Source of the DNA: Symbiodinium natans | Lineage: Eukaryota; Sar; Dinophyceae; Suessiales; Symbiodiniaceae | Direction: 5' to 3' | Length of the DNA: 47,340 nt | Assembly (NCBI GenBank): GCA_905221605.1 | Contig: CAJNDS010000017.1 | Coordinates: 208,001-255,340, forward strand | Shown here: in pieces, positions 32,095-41,691 of the stretch | Layout of the letters: each line of letters opens with the position of its first letter | Numbering within the stretch: the first letter of the stretch is position 1 | Program-made: the position numbers and the translations under genes | The notes under the pieces: model-generated | What the model saw: only the letters and a program-made list of their open reading frames with translations | Database searches by the model: none | What the model was told of the DNA's origin: nothing

Positions 32095-34597
32095 GTCTGC
32101 ATAACTGGACGCAAATGCCGCGTGTCAGCCTGCAAATGCGCGTGCTGTGTCTGCGTGCCAAAGCAGCATGCAGGAGAGTGCACGCGTGGAGGAGGAAGAG
32201 AGGCAAAGACAAGAGGTGCCGCAGACGGGGTGGTCGGGCAGCCGGGCAGACAGTGGGCAGACCGCTCGGCGGCAGTGTGGTGGATCTTCTCAGTAGCCCG
32301 CCCGGCAATGCTGTTTTGCGGTGCTGCTTTTCTTAGCTGTGTTGCTCCAGGAGGAAGCGGCTCTGGAGAAGGCTCGCGCAGAGGCGGAGGCTGGAGCTTG
32401 GCGAAGAACACGTGCGTAGTTTGAGGCAGCCTGGTGTGTCATGCTTTGAAGATTGTACATGGTTTCTGTGTGCATGCCTGGAGCCCGTGCACAGGAAAAA
32501 GCTGCACTCGAGAAAGCCCAGGCTGAGGAGGAGGCGGGTTGCCAGCTTGCGGTCTAGGCGCTGCGAGTGGTGCGCTTCGAAACGACCTTTGGCACAATGC
32601 TCTCAACATGACTTCTGTGCTGTCTGGCAGGAAAGGGCGCGACTGGAGGAAGAAAGGCGACGCGAGGCACGAATGCGGTGTGGCACCCTTGTTGAGCTTT
32701 GCTGTCGCCGCTGTATGGCCGCTGTCTGTCCGACCAGCCTTTGAGCAGGAAGAAGAGGCACTCCAGGCGGCCCGCGCAGAAGCAGAGGCAGTCTGGGGCA
32801 GTTCTGAGACGTTGGGTGCACTTTCAGCAGCAAGAGTGACCTGTCCGCATGCAAAACGGGACACCCATAAAACTGGATGCACATGCCGCATGCCAGCCTG
32901 CAAATGCGCGTGCTGTGTCTGCGTGTCAAAGCAGCATGCAGGAGAGTGCACGCGTGGAGGAGGAAGAGAGGCAAAGACAAGAGGTGCCGCAGACGGGGTG
33001 GTCGGGCAGCCGGGCAGACAGTGGGCAGACCGCTCGGCGGCAGTGTGGTGGATCTTTTCAGTAGCCCGCCCGGCAATGCTGTTTTGCGGTGCTGCTTTTC
33101 TTAGCTGTGTTGCTCCAGGAGGAAGCGGCTCTGGAGAAGGCTCGCGCAGAGGCGGAGGCTGGAGCTTGGCGAAGAACACGTGCGTAGTTTGAGGCAGCCT
33201 GGTGTGTCATGCTTTGAAGATTGTACATGGTTTCTGTGTGCATGCCTGGAGCCCGTGCACAGGAAAAAGCTGCACTCGAGAAAGCCCAGGCTGAGGAGGA
33301 GGCGGGTTGCCAGCTTGCGGTCTAGGCGCTGCGAGTGGTGCGCTTCGAAACGACCTTTGGCACAATGCTCTCAACATGACTTCTGTGCTGTCTGGCAGGA
33401 AAGGGCGCGACTGGAGGAAGAAAGGCGACGCGAGGCACGAATGCGGTGTGGCACCCTTGTTGAGCTTTGCTGTCGCCGCTGTATGGCCGCTGTCTGTCCG
33501 ACCAGCCTTTGAGCAGGAAGAAGAGGCACTCCAGGCGGCCCGTGCAGAAGCAGAGGCAGTCTGGGCAGTTCTGAGACGTTGGGTGCACTTTCAGCAGCAA
33601 GAGTGACCTGTCCGCATGCAAAACGGGACACCCATAAAACTGGATGCACATGCCGCATGCCAGCCTGCAAATGCGCGTGCTGTGTCTGCGTGTCAAAGCA
33701 GCATGCAGGAGAGTGCACGCGTGGAGGAGGAAGAGAGGCAAAGACAAGAGGTGCCGCAGACGGGGTGGTCGGGCAGCCGGGCAGACAGTGGGCAGACCGC
33801 TCGGCGGCAGTGTGGTGGATCTTTTCAGTAGCCCGTTCGGCAATGCTGTTTTGCGGTGCTGCTTTTCTTAGCTGTGTTGCTCCAGGAGGAAGCGGCTCTG
33901 GAGAAGGCTCGCGCAGAGGCGGAGGCTGGAGCTTGGCGAAGAACACGTGCGTAGTTTGAGGCAGCCTGGTGTGTCATGCTTTGAAGATTGTACATGGTTT
34001 CTGTGTGCATGCCTGGAGCCCGTGCACAGGAAAAAGCTGCACTCGAGAAAGCCCAGGCTGAGGAGGAGGCGGGTTGCCAGCTTGCGGTCTAGGCGCTGCG
34101 TGTGGTGCGCTTCGAAACGACCTTTGGCACAATGCTCTCAACATGACTTCTGTGCTGTCTGGCAGGAAAGGGCGCGACTGGAGGAAGAAAGGCGACGCGA
34201 GGCACGAATGCGGTGTGGCACCCTTGTTGAGCTTTGCTGTCGCCGCTGTATGGCCGCTGTCTGTCCGACCAGCCTTTGAGCAGGAAGAAGAGGCACTCCA
34301 GGCGGCCCGCGCAGAAGCAGAGGCAGTCTGGGCAGTTCTGAGACGTTGGGTGCACTTTCAGCAGCAAGAGTGACCTGTCCGCATGCAAAACGGGACACCC
34401 ATAAAACTGGATGCACATGCCGCATGTCAGCCTGCAAATGCGCGTGCTGTGTCTGCGTGTCAAAGCAGCATGCAGGAGAGTGCACGCGTGGAGGAGGAAG
34501 AGAGGCAAAGACAAGAGGTGCCGCAGACGGGGTGGTCGGGCAGCCGGGCAGACAGTGGGCAGACCGCTCGGCGGCAGTGTGGTGGATCTTCTCAGTA
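32095..34597. repeat. tandem array II, units of about 768 bp
   Basis: B-exon starts at 32749, 33517 and 34284 give 768 and 767 bp. About three and a quarter units are present and nearly identical. The last copy loses identity right after CTCAGTA at 34597, where the other copies continue with GCCCG. Confidence 0.92.
32174..34517 (+). CDS. tandem micro-exon coiled-coil gene, array II
   Basis: Phase-0 exons: C 32174-32215, D2 32351-32389, E 32495-32533; A 32631-32666, B 32749-32787, C 32942-32983, D2 33119-33157, E 33263-33301; A 33399-33434, B 33517-33555, C 33709-33750, D2 33886-33924, E 34030-34068; A 34166-34201, B 34284-34322, C 34476-34517. Peptides: A ERARLEEERRRE, B EEEALQAARAEAE, C ESARVEEEERQRQE, D2 EEAALEKARAEAE, E EKAALEKAQAEEE. 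The order matches array I, but D2 (13 codons) replaces D1 (9 codons). The donor after exon A is GC (GAG|GCACG) where array I has GT. No start or terminal exon is seen. The array is cut at 34597 inside the intron after the last exon C, so either the gene continues elsewhere or it is truncated. Whether it is one gene with array I despite the stop at 30242, or a separate paralogue, is unresolved. Confidence 0.65.
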
Positions 34598-34659
34598 TCA
34601 GGGCCGCACCAACGGGGGTAACAGTTTGACAGGGCAAGGGCCACACCCACCGCAGAATA

Positions 34660-34687
34660 CTGCAGAACCCCGCGGGGGGTTCTGCAG
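34660..34687. other. perfect hairpin, 12-bp stem and 4-nt loop
   Basis: CTGCAGAACCCC (34660-34671) is followed by GCGG and its exact reverse complement GGGGTTCTGCAG (34676-34687). It lies 63 bp after array II breaks off and just before a C run and the AT-rich block. It could be a recombination or replication-stalling site; no function is shown. Confidence 0.8.
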
Positions 34688-34705
34688 AAACCCCCCCCCC
34701 CCACA

Positions 34706-35075
34706 CCATATTATGATTATAATTATTATTAATAATAGTATTATTAATAATAAATATTATTAATATTATTATGAATACTATTTATACTATTATTAATATT
34801 ATTACTACTATTAATAATATTAATATTATTAATATTAGTAATATTAGTAATAATATTATTAATATTATTAATATTTATATTTTTATATTAATAATATTAT
34901 TAATGTTACTAATGTTATTATTAATTATTAGTATTATTGATATTAATATATTATGAATTTTTAAATATTGTAAATATTTTTTATATAAATATTATCAATA
35001 ATATTAATTACATTACCAATATTATTAATATTATTTATTTATATGGAATCATATTAGTATTAGCATGTATTTAGT
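34706..35075. repeat. ATT/AAT-rich low-complexity block
   Basis: The sequence is almost entirely A and T in ATTATTAATAAT-type words. It separates the micro-exon arrays from the GTCA-rich domain. The open frames in it (Ile/Asn-rich) are artefacts. Confidence 0.95.
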
Positions 35076-35570
35076 AATATTTGTAACAAGAATGACATCT
35101 TTTATCATATAAATTTTATAGCAAAGATATAGCATACACAAATATTATAAAGAGCTAAGTTACAGTGTCATTGTCTCTGGAATAAATGCAATAGGTATGT
35201 GAACCTGCAGGCTCACAGTGAGTGTCAGCGGCTCAGTTCAAACTGGCAACCCCGAACTCCCCAGTGTCATGCCCAGAACCCTTGGGGGGGTAACTTTTCC
35301 GAAGAACCTGTGGACATGCCTTTCAGTGTCTAAACTGATGGTCATCATGCAGGCTCACCGTCAGTATCAGGTAATGCTCAAATCATTCCTGCACCCTCAA
35401 GCGTTTTTGCGTCATGCTTCGCATCACTCGACTCCAGCCAGCGTCACTGCCAGAGATTGTGGCAGAGTGGACATCCTGGTCACCGTCAACCCGCTGGGGG
35501 CCCCATCAGCCAGCACGACTTTTTTTTTGTAGCAACCCCACCCATTCATTAGGGTCAGTCTAGCTTAGCT

Positions 35571-35992
35571 CTATCTACAGCAGCAGGAGATATTCGCTGC
35601 ATAGCGTAGTGTCAAATAAGTATATCTACAGCAGCAGGAGACATTCGCTGCATAGTGTAGTGTCAAACAAATAAATAAGTATATCTACAGCAGCAGGAGA
35701 CATTCGCTGCATAGCGTAGTGTCAAATAAGTATTATATCTACAGCAGCAGGAGACATTCGCTGCATAGTGTAGTGTCAAAGAAATAAGTATATCTACAGC
35801 AGCAGGAGACATTCGCTGGATAGTGTAGTGTCAAAATAAGTATATCTACAGCAGCAGGAGACATTCGCTGCATAGTGGTGTCAAATAAGTATAGGTATTA
35901 ATTAATTTTACTGTAGCAACCCCGCCCATTAGGGTCAGTCTAGGTATCTGTACAGCAGCAGGAGACATTCGCTGCATAGCCTAGTGTCAAAC
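35571..35992. repeat. about 55-60-bp satellite, seven units
   Basis: Each unit has ATCTACAGCAGCAGGAGA, then ATTCGCTGCATAG, GTAGTGTCAAA and a variable ATAAGTAT spacer. The flank GTAGCAACCCC.CCCATT, AGGGTCAGTCTAG occurs both at about 35529 and at 35912, before the last unit, so a larger segment was also duplicated. Between 36000 and 37050 no exon is supported; a TTAG run lies at 36138-36157 and TTTAGGG-like words at 36300-36370. Confidence 0.9.
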
Positions 35993-37054
35993 AATTGGCA
36001 TTAAGTTTTTGGGCCTGGGCTTGCAGCAGAAAAACTATAAAAAGTAGGGCGGCATGCAACATGCGCTGGGCTAGCTGTTATTTGTACAAGAGTCAGTGTA
36101 TCTTCCGCATAGGATTTATTGTGCTGTACTTGGCTAGTTAGTTAGTTAGTTAGTTAATGACCCCCAGCCCTAAGCAGAGTCACAGTCTCTTTTGGGAGTG
36201 GTTGGGGTAATTGCTCGGTCTGGTTAGGGCTCAGGGTCCCCAGCAGGCAAGTCTTTGAGGGCTGAGAGAGTCAGGTCTATCTGTGATAGTGGGCTCACAA
36301 GAGTGGGTTCAGGGTTGAGGGTTTGGGGTTTTGGGGTTTCAGGTTAATGATAGGGTTGAGTTTAGGGTCCTAGCTAACTTAGCTTACCACGCGTCAGTCA
36401 GAAGTTTCGCTCACTGGAAAGTGTCACGTAAGCATTAAATAAATAAGAACGCTCCCGGCCCCGCCGCCCAGGCGGCAGCGTCACAACTGCTCTGTCGTGC
36501 TGGCCAACAGCAGCAGCAGCTGGGCTGCCACATCTGGAGAGTTAGGGGACTTGTGTTAGGTGTAGCGCTTGCCTCAGGTCACGAGTCACTATTTCTAATC
36601 TAGCAAAGGTGAAGGGCATTCCGCTGAAGCGTATATAGTCAGCAAGAAATCAGAGTCTGGGGTGGGAGGTTTGCAGCAATCTTGTCATTCATGGGAGTGA
36701 GGTTTTGAGAGCCATAAATTGAAGCAATCCTACGCAGATCATTTTGGATTTCAGCAGCGTCGCCCACCACAAGTGTCAGAGTCAAGATGTGGGATCCATG
36801 GTGGGGATGGGCGCCAGTGCATCCAGCAGCCTTTGACTGGGGGCCGCCTCCTTCTCGTCCTGCGCAGCCACCGCAAAATCAGGGTCAAGGGAACAGGCCG
36901 GGTTTGTCAGACCAACGTCCAAACTGTAAGCAGAATTCAACATAGAACTTTTTGAGGGGCATGTGGTCACTGCGTGGCAAGCAATAAGGTCGGATTTCTG
37001 AATTCTTACGATAAGTTAAGGAACAAATGAATGAACACTGAATTTGTGTGGCAG

Positions 37055-37895
37055 GAGCGCGTCCTCAGCAATGCGAGGGTCAGCTCACGCCAGTGCACTG
37101 ACCATGAATGACTCCCTCCAGAGTCAAGTCAAGCAGCTGTCCGAGAGTCTCACGTGCCTGCACGAGGAGAAGCAGCGTCACAAGGAGGACTTGCGAGTTG
37201 AAAAGACATGTTGTCGATGTGTTTTCTGTTTTGGTCTGGCTGTAATCATAATATCAAGTCTTATTTTAACCTTACAACTACTGGTGCTTGATTCTGCTCC
37301 TGGTTGCAGGATCACGACAAAGAAGTTCGCGAGCTGAGGGCCAAGCACGCCAAAAAACTGGCAGAGCAAGATGCAGAGTCAATGAGGAAGATCGATGAGG
37401 CCAAGGCTACTGCCAAACGGAAAGTGTCAGAGCTCTCCCAAGACCTCAAGGATTCCCAAGCCAGAGAGTCAGCGCTCAAGACGAAGGTGCAGGACTGGGT
37501 GTTGGGTGAATCCATAATATAACAACGCAAAAAAAACAGTGCAACTGTTCAAGTTTACTAGCACAACGGATGAGCCCAAAGTCATTGTAACATAACGATT
37601 TTGAATTATTTGGCACATTGTATATGTATGATTTCAGGAGCTGGAGAGTCAGAACGCCAAGCAGAAGAAAGAGATTGAAGCCGAGCGTCAGAAACGTGAG
37701 CAAGAGTACCAAGTCCGGCAGCAGCTGCGGAGTGACGTAGAGTCAAAGGATGGCCATTTGAGAACAGTCATCAACCAGTGTCACAGTCTGAGGATGGAGG
37801 CAAATGAGGCGATTGCAAACCTCAGGGTCAAAGAAGACCTTTTGGCCCAGGCGGTTGCCCGTGAAGCTTGGCTCAAGGAGCAGCACAAGCGTTAG
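37055..37895 (+). CDS. coiled-coil protein, three C-terminal exons
   Basis: Exon 37055-37196 follows a GTGTGGCAG acceptor and reads NDSLQSQVKQLSESL, LHEEKQRHKEDLR. Exon 37310-37486 reads DHDKEVRELRAKHAKKLAEQ to ESALKTK (59 codons). Exon 37638-37895 reads ELESQNAKQKKEIEAERQK to KEQHKR and a TAG stop (85 codons plus stop). Both introns (113 and 151 nt) are GT-AG, and the junctions keep phase 0. The last exon has no Met near its start, so start-to-stop ORF searches would miss it. Heptad-like Leu/Ala spacing with Lys/Glu/Gln excess indicates a long coiled coil, as in structural or motor-associated proteins; no specific family is recognised. The N-terminus may start at the ATG at 37071 or 37104 or lie in an upstream exon. 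Eleven or so GTCA words lie within these exons. Confidence 0.72.
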
Positions 37896-38418
37896 TGTCA
37901 GCAGCGCCAGTGTGTAAATTTACAATCATCCAGAGCAGCGTGTTCTGTCAGAAGCATTGTTCTTTAAGCTGACACCATGCACTTGTGCCGCTCACGGTCA
38001 GAGACTGTCAGTGGCTGCGAGCTGGCCAACTGGGAAAAAACAGGAGTTGACCTGAGTCAGTGCCAGTACTCTGAGCCAGTAATATTATTGTCAATAAAAT
38101 TGTAATGCCTGTCCGCCTGTCCCATCCAAGATGCCCTGTCTCAATTATAGTCAGATAGAATAAATCCGAAGTCTAATCAATCAAATATACTTTTACACAA
38201 TCAATAATCCTGCTTAGCTCAAGTATTTTCACTGAAGCAAGCCCAGCCCAGGCATGGCCACTTCCAGCAACAGAGCCAAAGCTGCAGCCTCAGAGTGAGA
38301 GCCCTCTGTGCACAGCGTCAGTGTGTCACTGTCACTGCGCTGTGACTCTGAGTCTAGTCCTAAAAACTTATAAGACTTAATCTGCCTGAGAAGAGTCATT
38401 TCATTTGTGACACTTGCT

Positions 38419-38497
38419 TCAGCTTCGTTTCTCAATGTTGTCCTTCTCATTTGCAACAAGGTCCAGTGTCGCCAGCAGCCCTGCCACACTGTTCACT
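38419..38497 (-). CDS. possible terminal exon of a minus-strand gene
   Basis: On the minus strand, after a TTCTGCAG sequence, the frame reads NSVAGLLATLDLVANEK then DNIEKRS and a TGA stop. Composition is convincing but the piece is short, and no partner exon was identified. An overlapping minus frame (38229-38489) is also open. Confidence 0.3.
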
Positions 38498-38719
38498 GCA
38501 GAAGGCGCCCCAATAATCAGTCATAATAATTGCTCTGTGGTGCATCAGAGAGTCACTTGATGTATTGATTGAATCATTGAAGCCAGGGCTGAAGTTCACA
38601 GCGTCAGACATTATGTCATATTAGTAATTTGCAGGTGACTGTCAGACTTGAGCCACTTCTGCTGCCCTTTTTGCTTCAATCTTGGCAGCAGCAGGCAGCC
38701 TGTAGTAGGGTCAGCGTCA

Positions 38720-38863
38720 ATGGCAAGACCCACAGACAGGAACAGCAGCGTCGCCTACAAGAGCTTGCCCCCAAACTATCAGGGCGTCGCTGACTTGACG
38801 GAGCTTGACAGAGGGGTCACGCAGGCTGCACCACTGAAAGTGCCAGTGTCAGTACAGCAATGA
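38720..38863 (+). CDS. short ORF, 47 aa, unknown
   Basis: An ATG at 38720 opens MARPTDRNSSVAYKSLPPN and closes at a TGA at 38861-38863. It could be a small gene or a first exon whose donor lies before the stop. No domain is recognised. It is followed by the TG microsatellite at 38893-38960. Confidence 0.3.
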   Translation: MARPTDRNSSVAYKSLPPNYQGVADLTELDRGVTQAAPLKVPVSVQQ

Positions 38864-38887
38864 AGCATCAGCAGCTGTGTGTACACG

Positions 38888-38892
<5 letters not shown>

Positions 38893-38931
<39 letters not shown>

Positions 38932-38960
38932 TGTCTGTGTGTCTGTGTGTGTGTGTGTGT
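38893..38960. repeat. (TG)n microsatellite
   Basis: GTGTGT repeats interrupted by GTCTGTCTGTG and GTCTGTG, similar in make-up to the microsatellite at 25762-25912. Confidence 0.95.
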
Positions 38961-39342
38961 TGGGAAGGCCCTGTACCTCCTCCACTGCCTCCACCCAGCA
39001 GCGTCAGCTGATATCACGCGGCACTTGAGAGACCACTCGCACGAGCCACCCAGCCAAGAGAGTTTGTTCAGTTTCTATTCAATGCGACCTGTCCATTGTT
39101 AAGCCCAAGCTTTGTACGTTACACGCAGTCACTTGGCCTGCTAGGAAGTGGGATCCATCTTCCTTTACCATCAACAGCGTCCAGCACACCTTCCGCGAAA
39201 TCAACCGATCGCAGGGCTTGCCAGACGTTTGAGCTTGACTTGTCAGGGTCAGACTCTCGTCTCAATGAGGTCCAGTTTCCACTAAGACTAATTGGTTTAT
39301 CACAGTTCTGGAGTCAGTGTCCTCCATCTTGCAGCTGAGGCC

Positions 39343-40941
39343 ATGTCGTCAGACCGGGAACCTCAATCGCAGCGTCAGCGTTTCGTAGAGTTTAGGACAA
39401 AGACGCAAATTTCAAATGAACTTGACAGACAGCGACTTCACTCAAGTGTGTGCCGACAAGTTCACTGCGCTAAGGCATTGGGGGACTTGTCTGATGGAAG
39501 AAATTTGCGAAACCAGCGTCAAAGAGATGGCGATGGTGCCGGCAATGGCGATGGTGCCGGCGACCCTGGTGATGGCGCCAGCGTCAATGTCAACAATGTC
39601 GCTGCTGCCGGCGACTGGGGTGATGGTGCTTGGGATGGTCATGGTTGGGATTCGCAGTGGTGGGACTCCTGGCAAGGCTGGTACTACTCTGATCATCAGT
39701 GGGCAGCTCCCAACACTCAGAGTCAGCCTGCAGCTCGTGATGATGGTCAGAGTCAGCCTGCAGCTCGTGATGATGGTCAGAGTCAGCCTGCAGCTCGTCA
39801 TGATGGTCAGAGTCAGCCTGCAGCTCGTGATGATGGTCAGAGTCAGCCTGCAGCTCGTGATGATGGTCAGAGTCAGCCTGCAGCTCGTGATGATGGTCAG
39901 AGTCAGCCTCCAGCTCCCCCCACACAGGCCACACAGGGTCAGCCAGTTCCTCCAGATGGCAGCGGTAATGGTCAGGGGCAGCAGCCAGCGCCTGCCAAGG
40001 CGCAGGGTCAGCCAGGGGTTGATGCCACACAGACACAGTGTCAGCCGAAGGCCACGCAGGGTCAGTCAAGGGATCGCCCCAAAAGCAAACCCCGACCCAG
40101 AGGCAAGAACAAAGCGTACCCAACCCAGCAGCAAGACGACGCAGCAGCCCAGGACCAAGCCCCCCAGCCGCAGAGTCAGGGTTGTGCCCAAGATGGCCAG
40201 AACGGCCAGGATGGGGGCGATGGCCAGGACCCCCAGGCTGGCCCCAGTGAGGGCCGCCCTCCCCCGCAGGATGGCGGTCAGGGTCAGGCCCAGCACGAGG
40301 ACACCCGCTGCAGCCTTGAGGCCATCCACTATGATCCCAACGAGGCCCAGCAGCGTGACGTGCCAGAGTCATTCTTCCTCACTGTGCTCCTTGGACTTGC
40401 AAAATTTTTGTCGCACTCATTAGTCATATCTTGTACTTAAATAAATAGAGTGTCAATGTCGGCATTGACCTGACTCAGCTCAGGGAAGAAATTTTGCAGG
40501 ACGTGCACGCTCAGGGTGCTGCAAGAGAAAATGTGCTTTACTTGGCGACCCGGTTCGGCCATATTGGCAGAGTCAGGGCTGGCATATTACTGCACCTTGG
40601 TCTGAAACTAGTCAGGGTCAAGCCAGAGTCAAGGCAATTGGAAAGTCGTGACGGAAGAGTCATTCATTCACTGGCCTGTACAGCTTTAGTCAGTGTCAGA
40701 TTGAAGTCAGAAATTTGCGATGCAAGACTAAGGCTTTAGACATTAGAGACAGACAGAGTCAGAGTCATAAGAGTCATGTCATAGGCAACTTCATCAGATT
40801 CATTCCCGACTCAGGGTGACGGCCTTGATGGCGAAGTACAAAAACCCTCTGCAGAGGCAGGATGGGTGGCTCCTCTGGCGCTCTGGCAAGGACATCGACC
40901 TGCTGCGTGAGCGTCAGCAGCAGGATCAGGAGTGGCAATGA
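39343..40941 (+). CDS. Gln/Gly/Pro-rich repeat protein with a conserved-looking C-terminal part
   Basis: An ATG at 39343 opens MSSDREPQSQRQRF and the frame stays open to 40440. It runs through an Asp/Gly/Asn-rich part (about residues 70-95), a Trp/Gly/Asp/Tyr patch (GDWGDGAWDGHGWDSQWWDS), six copies of the decapeptide QSQPAARDDG and a Gln/Pro/Gly-rich tail. Two further coding stretches lie downstream. One begins after the TAG at 40447-40449 and reads VGIDLTQLREEILQDV, AARENVLYLATRFGHIGRV, faintly like one ankyrin repeat. The other is 40815-40941 after an ACTCAG acceptor and reads VTALMAKYKNPLQRQDGWLL to QQQDQEWQ and a TGA stop. I join them as one gene because they are adjacent and in the same direction; the donors near 40380 and 40640 are not resolved. 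The protein is probably largely disordered; its role is unknown. Confidence 0.5.
39719..39910 (+). repeat. 30-bp in-frame tandem repeat, six units plus part
   Basis: The unit CAGAGTCAGCCTGCAGCTCG plus TGATGATGGT encodes QSQPAARDDG. The third unit has one change giving His for the first Asp. The period is a multiple of three, so unit gain or loss keeps the frame. Each unit carries two GTCA words when joined to the next. Confidence 0.95.
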
Positions 40942-41016
40942 TGTAATGAGTAATGACAATTTATCTATAATTAGTATTTTAATAATAGCCTTCCACAGTG
41001 TGCATTCAATCAAGAA

Positions 41017-41418
41017 TTGCTGACTGGCTACTCCTGCTGTGTCACGTACAGTATCTTATCTTCAGCAACAGTGCTGCCGCTGGCAGGGTCATTGTCAATA
41101 GCGACACCTGCATTTTGTGACGCTGTGCTGCCTCACCAGAGAAAAAAAAAGTGCATAGCCATTGATATGGGTGCAGATTGTAGTCAGAATCTCAGAATGC
41201 CTGACTTGCTCACAGCGTCACACAGCTTCTGCGGCAGGTGCTTGCACAGTGGCTCCATGGACAAGAAGGCTCGCCGTGCTCACAGGTGCGCAGGCCACAG
41301 TCAGTCAGTCACGGCAGCAGTGTCAACTGTCAACAGTGTGTCAAGCCAGGGTCAGTTGCAACACACAGCTTGCATGTCTGGCTGGTCTGGAATACTGGAA
41401 GCGGCGTCAGTGATGTGA
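41017..41418 (+). CDS. possible exon, unassigned
   Basis: The plus frame is open across 41017-41418. Its middle part (about 41200-41300: HSFCGRCLHSGSMDKKARRA then HRCAG) has Cys/His spacing that might bind metal, but no family is recognised. Overlapping plus frames are also open, so the true frame is uncertain. Confidence 0.25.
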   Translation: MLTGYSCCVTYSILSSATVLPLAGSLSIATPAFCDAVLPHQRKKKCIAIDMGADCSQNLRMPDLLTASHSFCGRCLHSGSMDKKARRAHRCAGHSQSVTAAVSTVNSVSSQGQLQHTACMSGWSGILEAASVM

Positions 41419-41691
41419 GCACCACTTCATAATATGTGCCGGCACAGGGTCAAGCTTCCGTCCACAAGAACGCAGAGTCACAGAGAGGCCGGCGCAGGCA
41501 GGTCAGGGAGCAATGTCTGTGTCAGTAAAGGGTTTTTTGGATGTCACACGTACAAAGAAAACTTGAACAAATACTCACTTCAACTTGAAGACATCGTTGC
41601 AGGATTCCACTCATAAGATAAACACTTCGGCGCTTGTACTGTCAGGGAGTCAGGACAGCTTCTGGTGTAGCACCTCAGTGAAGCAGGTTTG

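Noticed and set aside
35571-35992. Regular repeats with variable spacers resembling a CRISPR array
   Set aside because: Spacers are short, similar to each other and there are no cas genes; context is eukaryotic satellite DNA.
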